The translations under genes were made by a program, and so were the position numbers. A stretch of 41,845 nucleotides of DNA, taken from DATLXH01 sp035576005. Its GTDB lineage: Bacteria > Acidobacteriota > Thermoanaerobaculia > Gp7-AA8. Location of the stretch: the NCBI GenBank assembly GCA_035576005.1, contig DATLXH010000162.1, forward strand, positions 1-41,845, in the 5' to 3' direction. The notes under the pieces were generated by a model. That model did no database searches and was not told where the DNA came from. It saw nothing but the letters and a program-made list of their open reading frames with translations. Of this stretch, positions 25,175 through 32,811 are shown piece by piece. Each line of letters begins with the position of its first letter. The first letter of the stretch is position 1.

Positions 25175-26398
25175 TCACTCGTGCCGTAGCGCATCGACTG
25201 GGGCAATGCGGGCGGCTCGAAGCGCCGGCAGCACGGTTGCGGCAAACGAGACGGTCATTGTGAAGAGGGCAATGACCGACAGATCCTTCCACCGCGCAAT
25301 GAACGGAATGGACGAGATGAAGTAAACCTCGGCGATTTCCGGACCGAACGTTACGAGCTCGAACTTTGTGATGAGGTAACAGACCATCACACCCGCAAAG
25401 AGCCCGCTCACGGTTCCCGCAAGACCCACCATCGTTCCGTACCAGAGAAAGATCGTTCGAATGACCCCTTTGCTGGCCCCCATCGACATGAGGATTCCAA
25501 TCTCGCGACGCTTCTCGTGCACGGTCATGATGAGCGTCGAGACGATGTTGAACGTCGACACAAAAACGATCAGGCCGATGACAACGAAGAGGACTGTCTG
25601 CTGGATCGTGAGTAGCGCGAAGAGTTGCTGATTGGCCGCCCTCCAGTCGCTGACGGCGAACCTTCGCTCAGTTCGTTTGTCGATTGCGGCAACGACATCC
25701 GCGAGCTTTGCGCGCGGAGTGACCTTGACTTCAATGAGGTTCGCTCCCTCTTCCGCGTCAATGAGGCTTCGTGCATCGACGAGATCGATGAACGCCCAGC
25801 GTGCGTCGAACTCGAAAAAGCCTGTCTCGTAGATGTGATTGACGATGAACGTGCCCGTGCGCGGAAGGAAGCTGCCGGAACTGCTCGTCGGCACGTTGAG
25901 CGTGACCGCATCGCCTCGCACAACTTTCAGTCTTCGCGCGAGATATCTGCCAACGGAGATTCCTGAAACGGAGTCGACAGAATCAAATCGTCCTGAAGGG
26001 CCGACGATTTTTGCGAGCATCGGAGAGCTGCCAGCCCGGCGCGGCTCGACACCCTTGAGCATCACCTGCTCGCCCGACGCTCCCGCGGGGGGTGAGATGA
26101 GAGCGTGCTGGAACAGGACCGGACTCGCGCTCTGGACTCCGGGTGTAGCGCGGACTTGCGCAAGAACTCGCTCGAGATCATCGATGTTCCCTTCACGTGA
26201 GTAGACGAACACCTCGGCATTTCCGCCCAGCAGTTTCTTCTGCAGATCGTCGCGGTAGCCGGTCATGAGCGCCATGGAGATGACGAGCGCCATGACTCCG
26301 ATGATGAGTCCCAGCACCGACACGACTCCGACAGCCGAGACGAGTCGGTCACTTGGGCGGCGAAGATAACGCCAGGCGATTGTGCGGGGAAGATTCAT
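25175..26398 (-). CDS. lolC: lipoprotein-releasing ABC permease, LolC/LolE family
   Basis: A 407-residue FtsX/MacB-type permease with one N-terminal transmembrane helix (about 20-44), a periplasmic domain of about 220 residues, and three C-terminal helices. LGLIIGVMALVISMALMTGY followed by a NAEVFVY strand is typical of LolC/E, which with ATPase LolD releases lipoproteins from the inner membrane to LolA. STFNIVSTLIMTVHEKRREIGIL is the FtsX coupling-helix region. LolC and LolE cannot be told apart; a single permease (LolF type) is also possible. lolD is not adjacent. The stop lies at the edge of the family C repeat. Confidence 0.85.
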   Translation of the reverse strand: MNLPRTIAWRYLRRPSDRLVSAVGVVSVLGLIIGVMALVISMALMTGYRDDLQKKLLGGNAEVFVYSREGNIDDLERVLAQVRATPGVQSASPVLFQHALISPPAGASGEQVMLKGVEPRRAGSSPMLAKIVGPSGRFDSVDSVSGISVGRYLARRLKVVRGDAVTLNVPTSSSGSFLPRTGTFIVNHIYETGFFEFDARWAFIDLVDARSLIDAEEGANLIEVKVTPRAKLADVVAAIDKRTERRFAVSDWRAANQQLFALLTIQQTVLFVVIGLIVFVSTFNIVSTLIMTVHEKRREIGILMSMGASKGVIRTIFLWYGTMVGLAGTVSGLFAGVMVCYLITKFELVTFGPEIAEVYFISSIPFIARWKDLSVIALFTMTVSFAATVLPALRAARIAPVDALRHE

Positions 26399-26840
26399 GA
26401 GGTGAAGGCGGCGATTATGTTTCAGCGGCGGGTCATACCTTACACGTTGCGGCCAGATGCGCGAGGTAACAAAACGACAGGGCGCGTGAGTTTGAGCCCT
26501 CCCTTTCAGGAGATCGCTAACGGTGAGAGAGCTTCACGATCTCAGTTGGCTTGTGATCTCATAATGATGGACCCGGTGTTCACGCACCGGGCAGTCCTGA
26601 CATAACCGCTCAGGCGCAGTGATGACGTCAACGTCCACATGCTCGCTGACGTGGGGGGATGACTCATGCCCGCTGCGACTTTCGACGACGGACTCGCCCA
26701 GCAACTCGTGCTTGACGCGGCACGCCGGTCGTCGGTGAATGAGGGCAGGTGGGAAAAGGTACAACCTTGCCGCGAGAACGTGGTGGGTTATGGCGGTGCC
26801 CGGTGATGGCGTTGGATCGGCGCGGTTATAACGGGCTTGA
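26399..26840. other. 442-base spacer without a confident gene
   Basis: No frame of gene-like composition longer than about 46 codons is visible. The best is a short plus frame at 26666-26806. The stretch is less GC-rich than its neighbours and holds no family A or B repeat that I can see. The promoter of lolC/E must lie at its left end. Confidence 0.5.
26666..26806 (+). CDS. possible small ORF (46 aa)
   Basis: An ATG preceded by GTGGGGGGATGACTC opens a 46-codon frame (start MPAATFDDGLAQQLVLDAAR). The composition is protein-like and balanced, with a likely amphipathic helix at residues 8-22. No family is recognised. It could be a remnant of a larger gene, since the rest of the spacer is non-coding. 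Confidence 0.25.
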   Translation: MPAATFDDGLAQQLVLDAARRSSVNEGRWEKVQPCRENVVGYGGAR

Positions 26841-27173
26841 TTAAGTTGAAGTGCAGAGGTCGATGCAGATCCAGATTTCGTTGCCGTTGACCTGGACGGG
26901 GAGTGGCTGCTTTTTGATTACCTCGTTCCAGTCAATTGTGACCTGGCCCGGTGTGAAGCACTCCGCGATCGCGAGGAGCCGCTCACGCGGGCTGGTGACG
27001 GTATCGGGGACGCAACGGGTGGCGTCTGTCGCGAGAACTTCGGTTCCCTTAAGCATTAAAAGAATGACTGCACCGCCTGTCCTGAAAATCTTCGGTTCGC
27101 CGACGACCAGCTCACTGATCTCCGCAATCTTTCGAAAGCCGGCCTCGTAGGCGGTGTCGTCCATCGCATCCAT
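26841..27173 (-). CDS. Rieske-fold-like small protein lacking the His ligands
   Basis: A 110-residue protein whose layout follows small Rieske ferredoxins / NirD. An opening FRKIAEISELVVGEPKIF (13-30) is followed by a strand pair ILLMLKGTEVLATDATRC and a closing strand LPVQVNGNEIWICID (91-105) where such proteins have the PVRVEDGEIWV block. Cys54 (TRCV) and Cys72 (ECFT) are near the cluster positions, but the CxH and CxxH histidines are absent. A [2Fe-2S] cluster of the usual kind is therefore unlikely. NirD-type subunits likewise lack the cluster. No nitrite reductase gene is nearby. Fold assignment is by pattern only. Confidence 0.55.
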   Translation of the reverse strand: MDAMDDTAYEAGFRKIAEISELVVGEPKIFRTGGAVILLMLKGTEVLATDATRCVPDTVTSPRERLLAIAECFTPGQVTIDWNEVIKKQPLPVQVNGNEIWICIDLCTST

Positions 27174-27284
27174 TGAATGCAGAAGCTGTTCCGAATCAGA
27201 TGTTGGGTGTCATACGCAGTCTTGGGCACTGGGTCCCAACAAAATCGTGGTGCTCATGTGACCTTGCTGGCGTCCCGAAGCTTA

Positions 27285-27360
27285 TGCTGATGTCCAGGGT
27301 GTCGGGACGACATAGCGTTTCTCTTCTCATTCGCGGCGAGTTGCCGTCATCTGCTCGGAA
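27285..27360. repeat. family B repeat, partial copy
   Basis: GTGTCGGGACGACA followed by TAGCGTTTCTCTTCTCATTC and GCGGCGAGTTGCCGT parallels the right arm and flank of the copy at 30364-30420 (GACGACACCCTCGTTTCTTT, GCGGCACTTTGCCGT). The left arm is decayed (GGCGTCCCGAAGC). It lies in the spacer between carA and the Rieske-like gene. Confidence 0.55.
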
Positions 27361-27398
27361 CCATGTACGTGTCACCGAGGTGCTCTTGAAGAAGCGCG

Positions 27399-28520
27399 CT
27401 AGTGAGGCTTCATCATGTCGACGAAGTCGTCGAAGAGGTGAAAGGAATCGTGCGGTCCCGGAGCAGCCTCGGGGTGGTACTGAACCGCAAGGATAGGATG
27501 GGTTCGGTGGCGGAAACCTTCCAGCGTTCCATCGTTGAGATTCACATGAGTCAACTCGATTTCCGATTCAGGGAGTGAGTCGGCGTCGACGGAAAAACCG
27601 TGATTCTGCGCAGTGATCTCCACGCTGCCGGTTCGCAGGTCTTTCACCGGATGGTTCCCGCCGCGGTGGCCGAACTTCAGCTTGTAGGTTCTCCCCCCCA
27701 GCGCAAGCCCCAGCAGTTGGTGACCGAGGCAGATCCCCAGAATCGGGAGACGTCCGATTAGACGACGAATGTTGTCTCGTGCGTATGTGACGGGCTCAGG
27801 GTCGCCCGGGCCATTCGACAAGACGACGCCATCGAAAGCAAGAGCGAGCAGATCGTCAGCAGGAGTTGTCGCTGGAAACACTGTTACGTCACATCCATTC
27901 CTTGTTAGGTGGCGGACGATGTCGCGCTTGGCTCCGAAATCGTAAAGTGCGATCCGCCTCCTGTCAGGTCCCGCCACGTCGGCAGGTACCGTGAATGAAC
28001 TGACCGACGTGACTTCCTTCACGAGGTCGAGCCCGGACATTGACGGGGCAAGTTTCAGCTCGGCAACCAGCTCCTCGATCGTCCGCTCGTTGCGGGTCGT
28101 AATCATGCCCCGCATCGCTCCCTGAGCGCGGATCCTGCGGGTCAGCGACCGTGTATCGATTCCGCTGAGCGCCGCGACACCGTTCTCCGTGAGCCAGGCT
28201 GGCAGCGAGATCTCGGAAAGGTGATTCGAAGGATACTCGGAGATCTCGCGGACGATCAGTCCTGCAATCTGCGGCTGTCCGCTCTGAGCTACTGAAGCCT
28301 CGATCCCGTAGTTTCCGATGTGCGGACTCGTCATGACGATGATCTGGAACCGGTACGACGGATCCGTCATGATCTCCTGATAGCCGCCAATGGATGTGTT
28401 GAAGACGACCTCGCCGATCGCATCGTCAGTCGTTCCGAAGGCTTCACCTTCGTACACGGTTCCATCTTCCAGGACGAGTCTGCCTCTGGTCATGTCGGTC
28501 GGCTCATGGTGCACGTCCAT
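27399..28520 (-). CDS. carA: carbamoyl-phosphate synthase, small (glutaminase) subunit
   Basis: A 373-residue class I glutamine amidotransferase that feeds ammonia to CarB for carbamoyl phosphate, used in arginine and pyrimidine synthesis. The N-terminal CPSase domain starts at LVLEDGTVYEGEAFG; YGIEASVAQSG and NHLSEISLPAWL are conserved. The amidotransferase domain carries nucleophile Cys264 (LGICLGHQLL) with His349 and Glu351 (QYHPEAAPGP). The first ATG (28520) or ATG 28493 could be the start; neither has a strong ribosome site. carB is absent from the window. It follows the mutase gene on the same strand with a 66-base gap. Confidence 0.96.
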   Translation of the reverse strand: MDVHHEPTDMTRGRLVLEDGTVYEGEAFGTTDDAIGEVVFNTSIGGYQEIMTDPSYRFQIIVMTSPHIGNYGIEASVAQSGQPQIAGLIVREISEYPSNHLSEISLPAWLTENGVAALSGIDTRSLTRRIRAQGAMRGMITTRNERTIEELVAELKLAPSMSGLDLVKEVTSVSSFTVPADVAGPDRRRIALYDFGAKRDIVRHLTRNGCDVTVFPATTPADDLLALAFDGVVLSNGPGDPEPVTYARDNIRRLIGRLPILGICLGHQLLGLALGGRTYKLKFGHRGGNHPVKDLRTGSVEITAQNHGFSVDADSLPESEIELTHVNLNDGTLEGFRHRTHPILAVQYHPEAAPGPHDSFHLFDDFVDMMKPH

Positions 28521-28586
28521 GGAATTGTTGCTGTTGCAGGGGGCGGGGTTTGACGTCCTGCGTCTCCAACGATATCCGATCCACGC

Positions 28587-30212
28587 TCAGTACCCTTGAT
28601 CATGATGCTCTCCGAATGACATTTTCAGGGTGGAGACAATCTCGCCGACTGTGGCCAGACTGCGGACGGCTTCGATGATCCATGGCATGAGGTTACTGTC
28701 CGATCGGGCCGCCTCATCGAGCCGCTCGAGTGAGGCTCGCCATCGCTCCGAGCTCTCGTGATCGGCCTCGCGGCAGCTGCGGAATTCGCGAAGCCTTTGT
28801 AACTGCTCGATCTCGACCCGCTCGTCGATTCGCAGGATGGGGAGCCGCAGCGACTCGTCTTCGACGAAATCATTGACGCCCACGACGATGTCTTTTTTCT
28901 GCTCGAGTGCCTTCTGGGCCAGGTAAGACGATTCCGCAATCTGATTCTGGATGAAGCCCGATTCGATGCAGGCGAGCGCCCCTCCCATCGCATCGATCTT
29001 GTCGATCAGCGTTTTTGCTCGCTGCTCGATATCGATGGTCATCGATTCGACGGCGTACGATCCTCCCAGCGGATCGGCGATGTCGGCCACCCGGGTCTCG
29101 CTCGCCAGAATCTGCTGGGTTCGAAGCGCGATCCTCGCCGCCTCTTCCGTCGGCAGCGCCAGCGCCTCATCGCGTCCGTTGGTGTGAAGGGACTGACATC
29201 CGCCGAGAACTGCAGCGAGTGCCTGATACGCCACGCGCACTACATTGTTCTCCGGCTGCTGGGCCGTGAGGGTCGATCCCGCGGTCTGCGCGTGAAAACG
29301 CAACGCCAGCGAACGGGGGTCCTTCGGATGGAATTCATTCTTCACCAGCGTCGACCAGAGGCGCCGCGCTGCGCGGAACTTGGCAACTTCCTCCAGCAGG
29401 TTGTTGTGCGCGTTGAAGAAGAATGAGACCCGAGGAGCGAAGCTGTCGATATCCAGCCCGCGGGCTACTGCTCCGCGAAGGTACTCGAGTCCGTTGGCCA
29501 GCGTGAATGCCACTTCCTCGACGGCTGTCGAGCCGGCCTCGCGAATGTGGTATCCGGAGATCGAGATGGTGTTCCACTTCGGTACTTCGTTCGCACAGAA
29601 CTCGAAGATGTCGGTGACGATGCGGAGCGAGGGAGCGGGAGGGAAGATGTACGTTCCGCGGGCTGCGTACTCTTTGAGGATGTCGTTCTGAATCGTCCCC
29701 GTCATTGTGCTCCAGGCAATCCCTCGACGCTCGGCAACTACTAGCAGCATTGCGAGGAGGATGGACGCGGGCGCGTTGATCGTCATCGAGATCGAGATCT
29801 GATCGAGGGGAAGCTCGTCGAACAGCGTCTGCATGTCGTCGATCGAGTCGATCGCCACACCGACTTTTCCCACTTCGCCGCCGGCCTGGCGATCGTCGGA
29901 ATCCATTCCGATCTGAGTGGGCAGGTCGAACGCAACAGACAGACCCGTCGTGCCACGCTCGAGCAGGTAGCGGTAACGCTGATTCGATTCAGCAGCAGTC
30001 GAGAACCCAGCGTACTGGCGCATCGTCCAGAGCTTTCCTCTGTACATCGTCCGCTGCACGCCACGAGTAAAGGGAAACTCTCCTGGCGCTCCAAGGTCCG
30101 TCGTTGGATCAAAGTTTCGCGATTCGACTGACGCCTGGTCGTAGTGATTTTCGAGCTCGAGGCCCGAGCTCGTGATTCGGGCGTCGGAGGGTTTGTCGGA
30201 AGTTTTCGTCAT
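28587..30212 (-). CDS. methylmalonyl-CoA mutase, catalytic (large) subunit without B12 domain
   Basis: A 541-residue TIM-barrel subunit of a cobalamin-dependent acyl-CoA mutase, which isomerises (R)-methylmalonyl-CoA and succinyl-CoA in propionate metabolism. Tyr67 in RQYAGFST and Arg185 in AARGTYIFPP match the residues that select methylmalonyl-CoA rather than isobutyryl-CoA (which has Phe and Gln). His222 in SGYHIREAGS is the cobalamin-facing residue. The protein ends before any DxHxxG cobalamin-binding domain, so it must pair with a separate small subunit that is not in the window. The start lies 27 bases upstream of family B-type sequence with no gene in between. Confidence 0.9.
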   Translation of the reverse strand: MTKTSDKPSDARITSSGLELENHYDQASVESRNFDPTTDLGAPGEFPFTRGVQRTMYRGKLWTMRQYAGFSTAAESNQRYRYLLERGTTGLSVAFDLPTQIGMDSDDRQAGGEVGKVGVAIDSIDDMQTLFDELPLDQISISMTINAPASILLAMLLVVAERRGIAWSTMTGTIQNDILKEYAARGTYIFPPAPSLRIVTDIFEFCANEVPKWNTISISGYHIREAGSTAVEEVAFTLANGLEYLRGAVARGLDIDSFAPRVSFFFNAHNNLLEEVAKFRAARRLWSTLVKNEFHPKDPRSLALRFHAQTAGSTLTAQQPENNVVRVAYQALAAVLGGCQSLHTNGRDEALALPTEEAARIALRTQQILASETRVADIADPLGGSYAVESMTIDIEQRAKTLIDKIDAMGGALACIESGFIQNQIAESSYLAQKALEQKKDIVVGVNDFVEDESLRLPILRIDERVEIEQLQRLREFRSCREADHESSERWRASLERLDEAARSDSNLMPWIIEAVRSLATVGEIVSTLKMSFGEHHDQGY

Positions 30213-30292
30213 GTTTACGTGTAGCGAGCCGACATTGTAAGCGTGGCGCGTCCCGGACTTCGCACGACACGGTGTGCGTCGCTTTCACGGTA

Positions 30293-30440
30293 TGTCGTCC
30301 CGAGCTCGGGCGGAGGGGTTGGGAGGGGCGAGGTCCCTTGCCCCTCGCAAACCATCCGCCCAGGCTCGGGACGACACCCTCGTTTCTTTGTCTCAGTCGC
30401 GGCACTTTGCCGTGCATATTGGTCCGGAGGGCGCGTGAAT
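30293..30440. repeat. family B dispersed palindromic repeat, copy 2
   Basis: TGTCGTCCCGAGC (30293-30305) pairs exactly with GCTCGGGACGACA (30364-30376), with inner pairing of GGGCGGA to TCCGCCC and GAGGGG to CCCCTC. The right flank (30377-30420: CCCTCGTTTCTTTGTCTCAG then TCGCGGCACTTTGCCGT) is the complement of 192-232 in copy 1. It occupies most of the 434-base gap upstream of the mutase gene; the remainder to 30646 shows no gene. Confidence 0.8.
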
Positions 30441-30646
30441 GGACTCGAGCTTCATTACGAAGGCTATTCTCAGGTCCACTGCCGTTCACCGAGCGGGCGC
30501 CAATCGGACCCTCCTGACGAAACGACTCGCGAAGGGGACATCACGAACAGAGGGTGATTCTCCTCTGCCGACGGCGCTGATCGTGTTAATCACCTTCGAT
30601 CCTGCGCGGGCCTTTGTGATGGAAGGCGGCGAGGACGGGCTGTCCC

Positions 30647-31240
30647 TCAGAGCAACTTCTTCATGAGCGCATCGACCGCCGTATCTGTCGGGAAGACGCT
30701 GGCCTCGAAAGGTTTCAAAAGAGGCTCGACGTAGGATCTGGCGGTACTGAGACGATTCTTGGCTGAAGAAATGGCGTCGTTGGCTCTCGTAATCTCGGCT
30801 GAATGTCGGCCCTCCCAGCCGGTCGCAATCATGATCACGCGCGCTACTTCGTCCGACACGCGAAGTGCCTTAATTGCCTCGTCTAAGTTCACTGCGACGG
30901 CAGAATTCAGCCTGCGCGCGTCTGCCACGGCCATTTCCAACTCTTGGTTGACGATGACAACCCGCAGGTAGTGTGGATCATTTGTGGACCTGGTGGCTTC
31001 GCGCTCGCTGATTCTCTTCACCGTGGAATCGATTGCCAGTCGGATGGGGAGAAATTGCTGAACCTGTTGCCTCTGGAATTGGAGCGAGAGAATTTGAAAT
31101 GTCTTGTTCGCGACAGCCGCCTGTTCGTTGGCGGCTTTCGCCTGCTTGACGGACTGGTTCATGATTCGCCACGTCAACGCAACGTAGACCGCGGTGATCA
31201 CAACCAACGCCAACTCAAGATAGGTTTGGAGTTGATTCAT
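30647..31240 (-). CDS. small membrane-anchored coiled-coil protein, function unknown
   Basis: A 197-residue protein. One N-terminal transmembrane helix (about residues 8-24) is followed by a predicted coiled coil (about 25-62, rich in Gln, Ala and Lys) and a mostly helical C-terminal domain. The helix LELALVVITAVYVALTWRIM with a downstream helical stalk is the layout of small anchored proteins found near phage-defence genes and in mobile regions, but I recognise no family. It lies on the minus strand at the left edge of the accessory region, 103 bases from the next small gene. Confidence 0.6.
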   Translation of the reverse strand: MNQLQTYLELALVVITAVYVALTWRIMNQSVKQAKAANEQAAVANKTFQILSLQFQRQQVQQFLPIRLAIDSTVKRISEREATRSTNDPHYLRVVIVNQELEMAVADARRLNSAVAVNLDEAIKALRVSDEVARVIMIATGWEGRHSAEITRANDAISSAKNRLSTARSYVEPLLKPFEASVFPTDTAVDALMKKLL

Positions 31241-31343
31241 CCGGCGACGTATCCCTTACCATGAGCAGTGAACTCGCCCAATCAGTGCTTCCGAGCAGCT
31301 GCCAATGCACGGGAGGGCGTCCCTGCGGCCGGGCGCGCGTGGC

Positions 31344-31616
31344 TCATTCGCTCTGCATCTTGTAGTGAGGGAGAACAATGGCCAGTCTGAATTTGGGAAC
31401 ATCACCAGGTCGATTCCCTAGATATATAAAACCTGGATCGCCACGCAGCTTCTCAATCTGCCCTTTGGAGAGCGGATGTTGCGGATAGTCTTGGCGGAAC
31501 TTGTCGAGAGTTCCCTTCCAGACGACGACAGGACTCCCGCGGCTCAGATCTTGGAACTCGAACGTCGCTGCAGAGATGTCAGGAAACTGAATCACCGGAG
31601 ATCCCTCCTTCGTCAC
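31344..31616 (-). CDS. small hypothetical protein (90 aa)
   Basis: A 90-residue protein of unrecognised family, beginning with GTG that overlaps the upstream stop (GTGA). Residues VIQFPDISAATFEFQDLSRG suggest beta strands; LSKGQIEKLRGDPGFIYLGN forms a short helix and strand. No signal or membrane segment. Translational coupling to the 84-residue gene suggests a two-protein unit, for example a small complex or toxin-antitoxin-like pair, but no motif supports a specific role. Confidence 0.5.
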   Translation of the reverse strand: MTKEGSPVIQFPDISAATFEFQDLSRGSPVVVWKGTLDKFRQDYPQHPLSKGQIEKLRGDPGFIYLGNRPGDVPKFRLAIVLPHYKMQSE

Positions 31617-31867
31617 TTCACCTCTGTGCCGGCCGCGAACAGGTGAACTTCCATAACAGTGCGGTTGTGAACTTCGAATCGAATCCAGATTACCCCATTT
31701 GCCTCGAGGTTGAGGGCAGCTCTGGCCCGATCGTCCACAGCAGCTTTATAGAGAGCGGCGTATTTGATGTCCTGAAAGGCGGGCTTCGCCGCACTGCGAT
31801 AGGTGGACACGATATTGACGGTTTCGTGATCCCGCGAGATACCAACGGTGGAAATGTAGAAACTCAT
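31613..31867 (-). CDS. small hypothetical protein (84 aa)
   Basis: An 84-residue protein of unrecognised family. Two beta strands (YISTVGIS, VIWIRFEVHNRTVMEVHLFA) surround a helix (FQDIKYAALYKAAVDDRARA), a compact alpha/beta pattern. It is the first gene of a two-gene minus-strand unit with the 90-residue gene, and it is divergent from the methyltransferase operon across a 128-base spacer. Confidence 0.5.
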   Translation of the reverse strand: MSFYISTVGISRDHETVNIVSTYRSAAKPAFQDIKYAALYKAAVDDRARAALNLEANGVIWIRFEVHNRTVMEVHLFAAGTEVK

Positions 31868-31955
31868 GCAAGACCCTCGTCGAAACTTTCCCTAGCAATT
31901 CGTATGAGTTGACGCGCGTTCGGGCGAAGCGTGGCCACTTCCTCTCTACACGATA

Positions 31956-31973
31956 GCGACATGGCGATGTCGC
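31956..31973. promoter_or_regulatory. palindrome in the divergent spacer before the methyltransferase operon
   Basis: GCGACAT, GGCG, ATGTCGC forms a seven-base-pair inverted repeat 22 bases before the methyltransferase ATG at 31996. A TTGACG at 31909-31914 could be a -35 box, but no convincing -10 follows. Palindromes here would suit an operator for a regulator of restriction genes; no controller gene is adjacent, so this is tentative. Confidence 0.3.
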
Positions 31974-31995
31974 CCCGAGCGGTCTCGGCACGCCT

Positions 31996-32769
31996 ATGAA
32001 CGCCGTAGAAATAGAACAGGCCATCACAGACGTTGCGGCGGAACCCTTTTACGCCGCGAACTTCGCCTATTCCTTTCTCGAGGCCTTCGGCAATAAGGAG
32101 ACGACCATCAAGCGCCTTCGCGCCGGGGCGTCAAACAAGTCCGACCTCGGTGGCGTTCTCCAAACCAACAACATCCACATCCTGACTTGCGATGCAGGCC
32201 AGGTCACGACGGCACTCAAAGCGCTGAGGGACAGCCCGGCCACCGCCAGGGCCAAAGCCAGGTTCATTCTCGCTACCGACGGCACCCAGTTCGAGGCCGA
32301 AGACCTGACCGGCGGCGAGACCATTGCCTGCGCCTTCAAGAACTTCCCCGACCACTTCGGCTTCTTCCTGCCGCTGGCCGGAATCAGCACTGTCCGGCAG
32401 ATCAGCGAAAACGCCTTTGACATCCGCGCGACCAGCCGCCTCAACCGGCTCTACGTCGAACTGCTGAAGGACAACCCCGAGTGGGCGAAGGCGGACCGCC
32501 GCCATGACATGAACAAGTTCATGGCGCGGCTCATTTTCTGTTTCTTCGCGGAGGACACCGACATCTTTCTCGGCAAGGGACGGTTCACCGAAACGGTGGC
32601 GCAGATGAGCGCCAACGATTCGTCGAACACGCACGACGTCATCGGCACGCTGTTTCGCGCCATGAACACTCAGCGAGAGGTCCGAGCGGCTACCAGCATT
32701 CCTCGATGGGCCGATGCCTTTCCCTACGTCAACGGGCAGCTGTTCTCCGGCGGCGACGAGGTGCCGTGA
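31996..32769 (+). CDS. MmeI-like DNA methyltransferase, N-terminal part ended by an in-frame TGA
   Basis: A 257-residue N-terminal part of a class I SAM-dependent DNA adenine methyltransferase. Its layout (RFILATDGTQFEAEDLTGGE, about 90-109, then a helical spacer with FMARLIFCFFAEDTDIF) follows the MmeI/YeeA family. No PD-(D/E)XK nuclease residues are visible, unlike true MmeI. TGA at 32767-32769 falls in the same frame as the downstream coding sequence, where related proteins read VPRFS; CGA to TGA would explain it with one base change. The following 14 codons (FSRIARSYLLHVGG) stay open and conserved. So the whole gene is 31996-34767 with one internal stop: a recent nonsense mutation, a sequencing error, or recoding. 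Confidence 0.85.
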   Translation: MNAVEIEQAITDVAAEPFYAANFAYSFLEAFGNKETTIKRLRAGASNKSDLGGVLQTNNIHILTCDAGQVTTALKALRDSPATARAKARFILATDGTQFEAEDLTGGETIACAFKNFPDHFGFFLPLAGISTVRQISENAFDIRATSRLNRLYVELLKDNPEWAKADRRHDMNKFMARLIFCFFAEDTDIFLGKGRFTETVAQMSANDSSNTHDVIGTLFRAMNTQREVRAATSIPRWADAFPYVNGQLFSGGDEVP

Positions 32770-32811
32770 TTCAGCAGGATAGCGCGGTCCTACCTGCTGC
32801 ATGTCGGCGGG

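Noticed and set aside
32770..32811. Frameshift as the cause of the methyltransferase split
   Set aside because: Both halves are in the same frame, so a substitution and not an indel explains the stop.
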